Positions 5,327 through 7,840 of a stretch of 7,840 bases of DNA are shown here, piece after piece. A program made the translations under genes and the position numbers. Positions within the stretch are counted from its first letter, which is position 1. Each line of letters starts with the position of its first letter. Where the stretch lies: assembly GCA_947461165.1 (NCBI GenBank), contig CANHJR010000045.1, positions 1-7,840 on the forward strand, in the 5' to 3' direction. Source of the DNA: Saprospirales bacterium. GTDB taxonomy: Bacteria > Bacteroidota > Bacteroidia > Chitinophagales > JADJOU01. Under the pieces are notes generated by a model. That model was not told the origin of the DNA. It did not search any database and saw nothing but the letters and a program-made list of their open reading frames with translations.

Positions 5327-6982
5327 ATGAAGCGTCTTCTTGGGATATCCAATATTATCATTTTATTTCTTTTTGCAGGGATGATTTGCTTTCCTTTCCT
5401 TGGAGAGGTTCATCTTTTTGATTGGGAGGAAACACTTATAGCCAGTGTCTCCAAGGAAATGTTCTTTCAAAATGAGGTGCTCGAACCATTGCTCAATGGA
5501 ACGTATTACCTAGAAAAGCCGCCATTCTTTTTTTGGTGTCAGTTGATATCCTTCAAATATCTAGGCGTGAATGAATACGCAGCAAGATTTCCGAACGCCG
5601 TATGCCTACTTTTCGTGGTATTGACATTGTATCGCAATGGAAAACGTATTTATTCCGCCAATTTCGGTATGATGTGGGCATTGATTTACCTATCTATCAT
5701 CTTAGCTCAATTCTATCACAAATCTGGGCTCGTTGAGCCTTGGTTCCATTTTTTCATATACTTGGCAGTCTACAATTTTGCGCGTATTTTGGAGATGCGC
5801 CAAGAGCAACACGAAAGCTATTTTAAACGAGGAGACATAGCATATAGCAGATTTTACGCTGCGTTCGCGACAAGTGGTGCCATTCTTACCAATGGAATAG
5901 AAGGTTTTTTTGTTATCATTCTTTCTTATTGGCTAGTATTTCTTTTCTCTAGTGCTCGGTATGGAATTGGGGTCGTGAATTTTGTTAAATATATTTTTTG
6001 GGTATTGATTTTTGTCGGCATTTGGTTAGCTATTGAATATAAATGGCATGGAACAAACTATTTGAAAGCGTTCTATAGCCACCAACTAGCTGATATCGAT
6101 ATCGCCAAAGCGTCATTGACAAGAAAAATGGCTATTCCAATATTGGTTCTACTCTTAGGTTGTTTTCCTGCTTCAGCCATCTGTTTCAATTCTTTAAGGC
6201 CAAAAACGTACGAATCAACTATTCAGAAAATTTTTCGATTATTCATGATTTGTAGTCTTTTCTTGGTGCTAATTATTGTGACGTTTGTCAAAGACAAGTT
6301 AGTTCATTATACGTCATTCACCTATTTTCCAATTTCATTTCTGGCTGCATATAGCTTGCGATATATTTTTGAGGAAGGAGTGCGCATCAAAGCTTCCACT
6401 TGGTTTTTAATGGTATCAATTGGCACCGTTTGGGCGAGTCTTCTCATTGCTATTCCTGTTTCTAGAGCGAATATTGGGTTTTTCGGCAATTTTATTCCAA
6501 TGGAGACACTTCAGTCTGTATTGAAGCTAACCTATCAATGGCAAGAGTATGAACAATTTATTGGTTATGGATTTTTATTGCTTTTCATTTTATCTTTAGG
6601 GCTTATGATTGCTGGACGAGCTCGATATGGCTTTATTGTTCTCTTCTTTTCTGCGATGCTTATATCGCAAATTATCTTGATATATTATACGCCGAAACTT
6701 GAGCAACTTTCTCAAGGTGCCCAAGTTGATTTTGTGCTACAACATCGGGACGAACCTTCTCAGTTTATTTATCACAACGGCAGAAGTTATTTGCCAAACT
6801 TTTATTCAAATTACCCTTACAGATCAGACTCCAATCTTCGTATCGAGACGGCAAAATCAACTAAAAAGAAGCCAATTTACCTCATTAAAAAAACAGACGA
6901 TACCACACAAGTAGATCTCTTGGCCAAAAAATGTAGACATCTCTATAATCACGGAATTTACTCGTTTTATAAAGTAAAATAA
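5327..6982 (+). CDS. Polytopic membrane glycosyltransferase, GT39/ArnT-like (PMT superfamily)
   Basis: GT-C enzymes of this family move a sugar from a polyprenyl-phosphate carrier to lipid A, glycolipid or protein on the outer face of the inner membrane. The 551-residue protein has about 11-12 membrane segments from residue 8 to 453, then a soluble tail of about 95 residues. Family marks: an acidic first loop FDWEET (31-36), NGTYYLEKPPFFFW (57-70, equivalent to the ArnT FEKP block), GVNEYAARFPNA (80-91), and KLVHYTSFTYFP (324-335), a variant of the KLPHYxLPLYP motif. Aligning by EKPP at 63-66, the ArnT catalytic Asp position is Glu34; Glu63 is kept. A TTG at 5324 precedes the ATG in frame, but ATG at 5327 is preferred, with a weak purine patch (CGGA) before it. 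It lies 10 bases after gldG and 7 before cysS. Acceptor and sugar are unknown, so arnT is not assigned. Confidence 0.82.
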   Translation: MKRLLGISNIIILFLFAGMICFPFLGEVHLFDWEETLIASVSKEMFFQNEVLEPLLNGTYYLEKPPFFFWCQLISFKYLGVNEYAARFPNAVCLLFVVLTLYRNGKRIYSANFGMMWALIYLSIILAQFYHKSGLVEPWFHFFIYLAVYNFARILEMRQEQHESYFKRGDIAYSRFYAAFATSGAILTNGIEGFFVIILSYWLVFLFSSARYGIGVVNFVKYIFWVLIFVGIWLAIEYKWHGTNYLKAFYSHQLADIDIAKASLTRKMAIPILVLLLGCFPASAICFNSLRPKTYESTIQKIFRLFMICSLFLVLIIVTFVKDKLVHYTSFTYFPISFLAAYSLRYIFEEGVRIKASTWFLMVSIGTVWASLLIAIPVSRANIGFFGNFIPMETLQSVLKLTYQWQEYEQFIGYGFLLLFILSLGLMIAGRARYGFIVLFFSAMLISQIILIYYTPKLEQLSQGAQVDFVLQHRDEPSQFIYHNGRSYLPNFYSNYPYRSDSNLRIETAKSTKKKPIYLIKKTDDTTQVDLLAKKCRHLYNHGIYSFYKVK

Positions 6983-6989
6983 TAACACC

Positions 6990-7840
6990 ATGTCAGTACT
7001 ATTTATTTACAACACGCTTTCAGGAAAAAAAGAAGAATTCAAGTCTATCATCCCAGGCAACGTAGGTATGTATGTTTGTGGACCTACACTCTACAGCGAA
7101 CAACATATCGGAAACTTGAGAACGTATATGAGTTTTGATATGATTCGTAGGTATTTCGAATTTCTGGGGTATCGTGTGAAATATGTTCGAAACATAACAG
7201 ATTGCGGACACGTGACCAATAGTGAGGGTGATGAAGTGGATCGAATCGGCACTGCTGCTAAGGCTGAACAAATGCAGTCACTTGAAATTGTTTATAAATA
7301 TAATATTCAGTTTCAGGAGGCACTTCGGCTGTACAATATTTTGCCTCCATCGATTGAATGTGCAGCTACTGCTCATATTCAGGATCAAATAGAAATTATT
7401 GAAAAAATTGTTGCCAATGGACTGGCCTATATAGTCAATGGATCTGTTTATTTCAATGTCAAAAAATATCTAGAGTCAAACGACTATGGAGTTATCAGTG
7501 GCAGAAAGACAGAAGAATTGCTCGAAGAGACAAGAGCACTCGACGCTCAAGGTGAAAAACAATATTTCGCCGACTTTGCACTATGGAAAAAAGCGGAGCC
7601 TGAGGACATGCAAATTTGGCGATCTCCATGGGGTGATGGCAATCCGGGCTGGCACATCGAGTGCACAGCTATGAGCCAAAAATATCTCGGCAATGAATTT
7701 GACATTCACGGTGGTGGTATTGATCTCAAATTTCCGCATCACGAGAATGAAGTCGCTCAGAGCTGTGGTGCAGGATACCAAAATCCAGCTCGCTACTGGA
7801 TGCACGCCAATATGCTCAATGTCAATGGAAGAAAAATGAG
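6990..7840 (+). CDS. cysS: Cysteinyl-tRNA synthetase, 3' end cut off by the window edge
   Basis: Class I aminoacyl-tRNA synthetase that charges tRNA-Cys with cysteine in the cytosol. From the ATG at 6990 the frame is open to the window end, giving 283 residues; the family is usually about 460-500, so roughly 60% is present. Landmarks: YVCGPTLY (28-35), the class I HIGH motif as HIGN (39-42), YVRNITD (65-71), FALWKKA (196-202), WHIECTAMSQKYLG (221-234), DIHGGGIDLKFPHHENEVAQS (238-258), and the lead-in to KMSKS (GRKM at 280-283) cut by the edge. The zinc ligands equivalent to E. coli Cys28, Cys209, His234 and Glu238 are Cys30, Cys225, His250 and Glu254. The ATG follows the glycosyltransferase stop by 7 bases with no Shine-Dalgarno sequence. 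Tight spacing suggests it is the third gene of the gldG unit. Confidence 0.96.
   Translation, partial: MSVLFIYNTLSGKKEEFKSIIPGNVGMYVCGPTLYSEQHIGNLRTYMSFDMIRRYFEFLGYRVKYVRNITDCGHVTNSEGDEVDRIGTAAKAEQMQSLEIVYKYNIQFQEALRLYNILPPSIECAATAHIQDQIEIIEKIVANGLAYIVNGSVYFNVKKYLESNDYGVISGRKTEELLEETRALDAQGEKQYFADFALWKKAEPEDMQIWRSPWGDGNPGWHIECTAMSQKYLGNEFDIHGGGIDLKFPHHENEVAQSCGAGYQNPARYWMHANMLNVNGRKM

Noticed and set aside
5327..6982. Naming the glycosyltransferase arnT (lipid A aminoarabinose transferase)
   Set aside because: No aminoarabinose synthesis genes are nearby, and the family covers several donors and acceptors, so only the family-level name is supported.
6699..7805. Short open frames 6699-6914 (+), 7020-7271 (-), 7486-7674 (+) and 7581-7805 (-)
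   Set aside because: They overlap the glycosyltransferase tail or conserved CysRS motifs. The real cysS frame from 6990 explains that region.

Overview
The window looks like a stretch of core chromosome from a member of the Bacteroidota. The strongest evidence is a full-length GldG, a gliding-associated ABC-transporter auxiliary protein that is characteristic of that phylum. Supporting signs are AT-rich DNA, start codons with no clear Shine-Dalgarno sequence, a TAnnTTTG-type promoter element, and HIGN rather than HIGH in the cysteinyl-tRNA synthetase. The genus cannot be named from this sequence. No mobile element, CRISPR array, tRNA or rRNA was seen.

Layout. The left edge (1-1251, + strand) is the 3' nine-tenths of a class II fumarase gene, fumC. 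It converges on a minus-strand block that reads, in transcription order, a 64-residue CDGSH iron-sulfur protein (3474-3280), grpE (3181-2639) and dnaJ (2523-1366). The 114-base convergent gap (1252-1365) has a candidate bidirectional hairpin but no U-tract. The 98-base gap before grpE has a 9-base exact direct repeat, a -24/-12-like sequence and a 7-bp hairpin close to the start codon. No CIRCE operator is visible.

Diverging from the CDGSH gene, a plus-strand block carries gldG (3589-5316), a polytopic GT39/ArnT-like glycosyltransferase (5327-6982) and the first 283 codons of cysS (from 6990 to the window end). The gaps are only 10 and 7 bases, so the three are probably co-transcribed from a promoter near 3561.

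How the genes work together. GrpE and DnaJ are the co-chaperones of DnaK, which is not in this window. The CDGSH protein is probably a small redox or Fe-S carrier. GldG needs a permease and ATPase (GldF, GldA), and neither is beside it here. The membrane glycosyltransferase directly downstream is the least predictable gene, because its substrate is unknown and the acidic residue aligning with the ArnT catalytic Asp is Glu. I found no clearly new multi-gene system. The points most worth following are the control region of grpE, the gldG-glycosyltransferase pairing and the Glu-for-Asp change.
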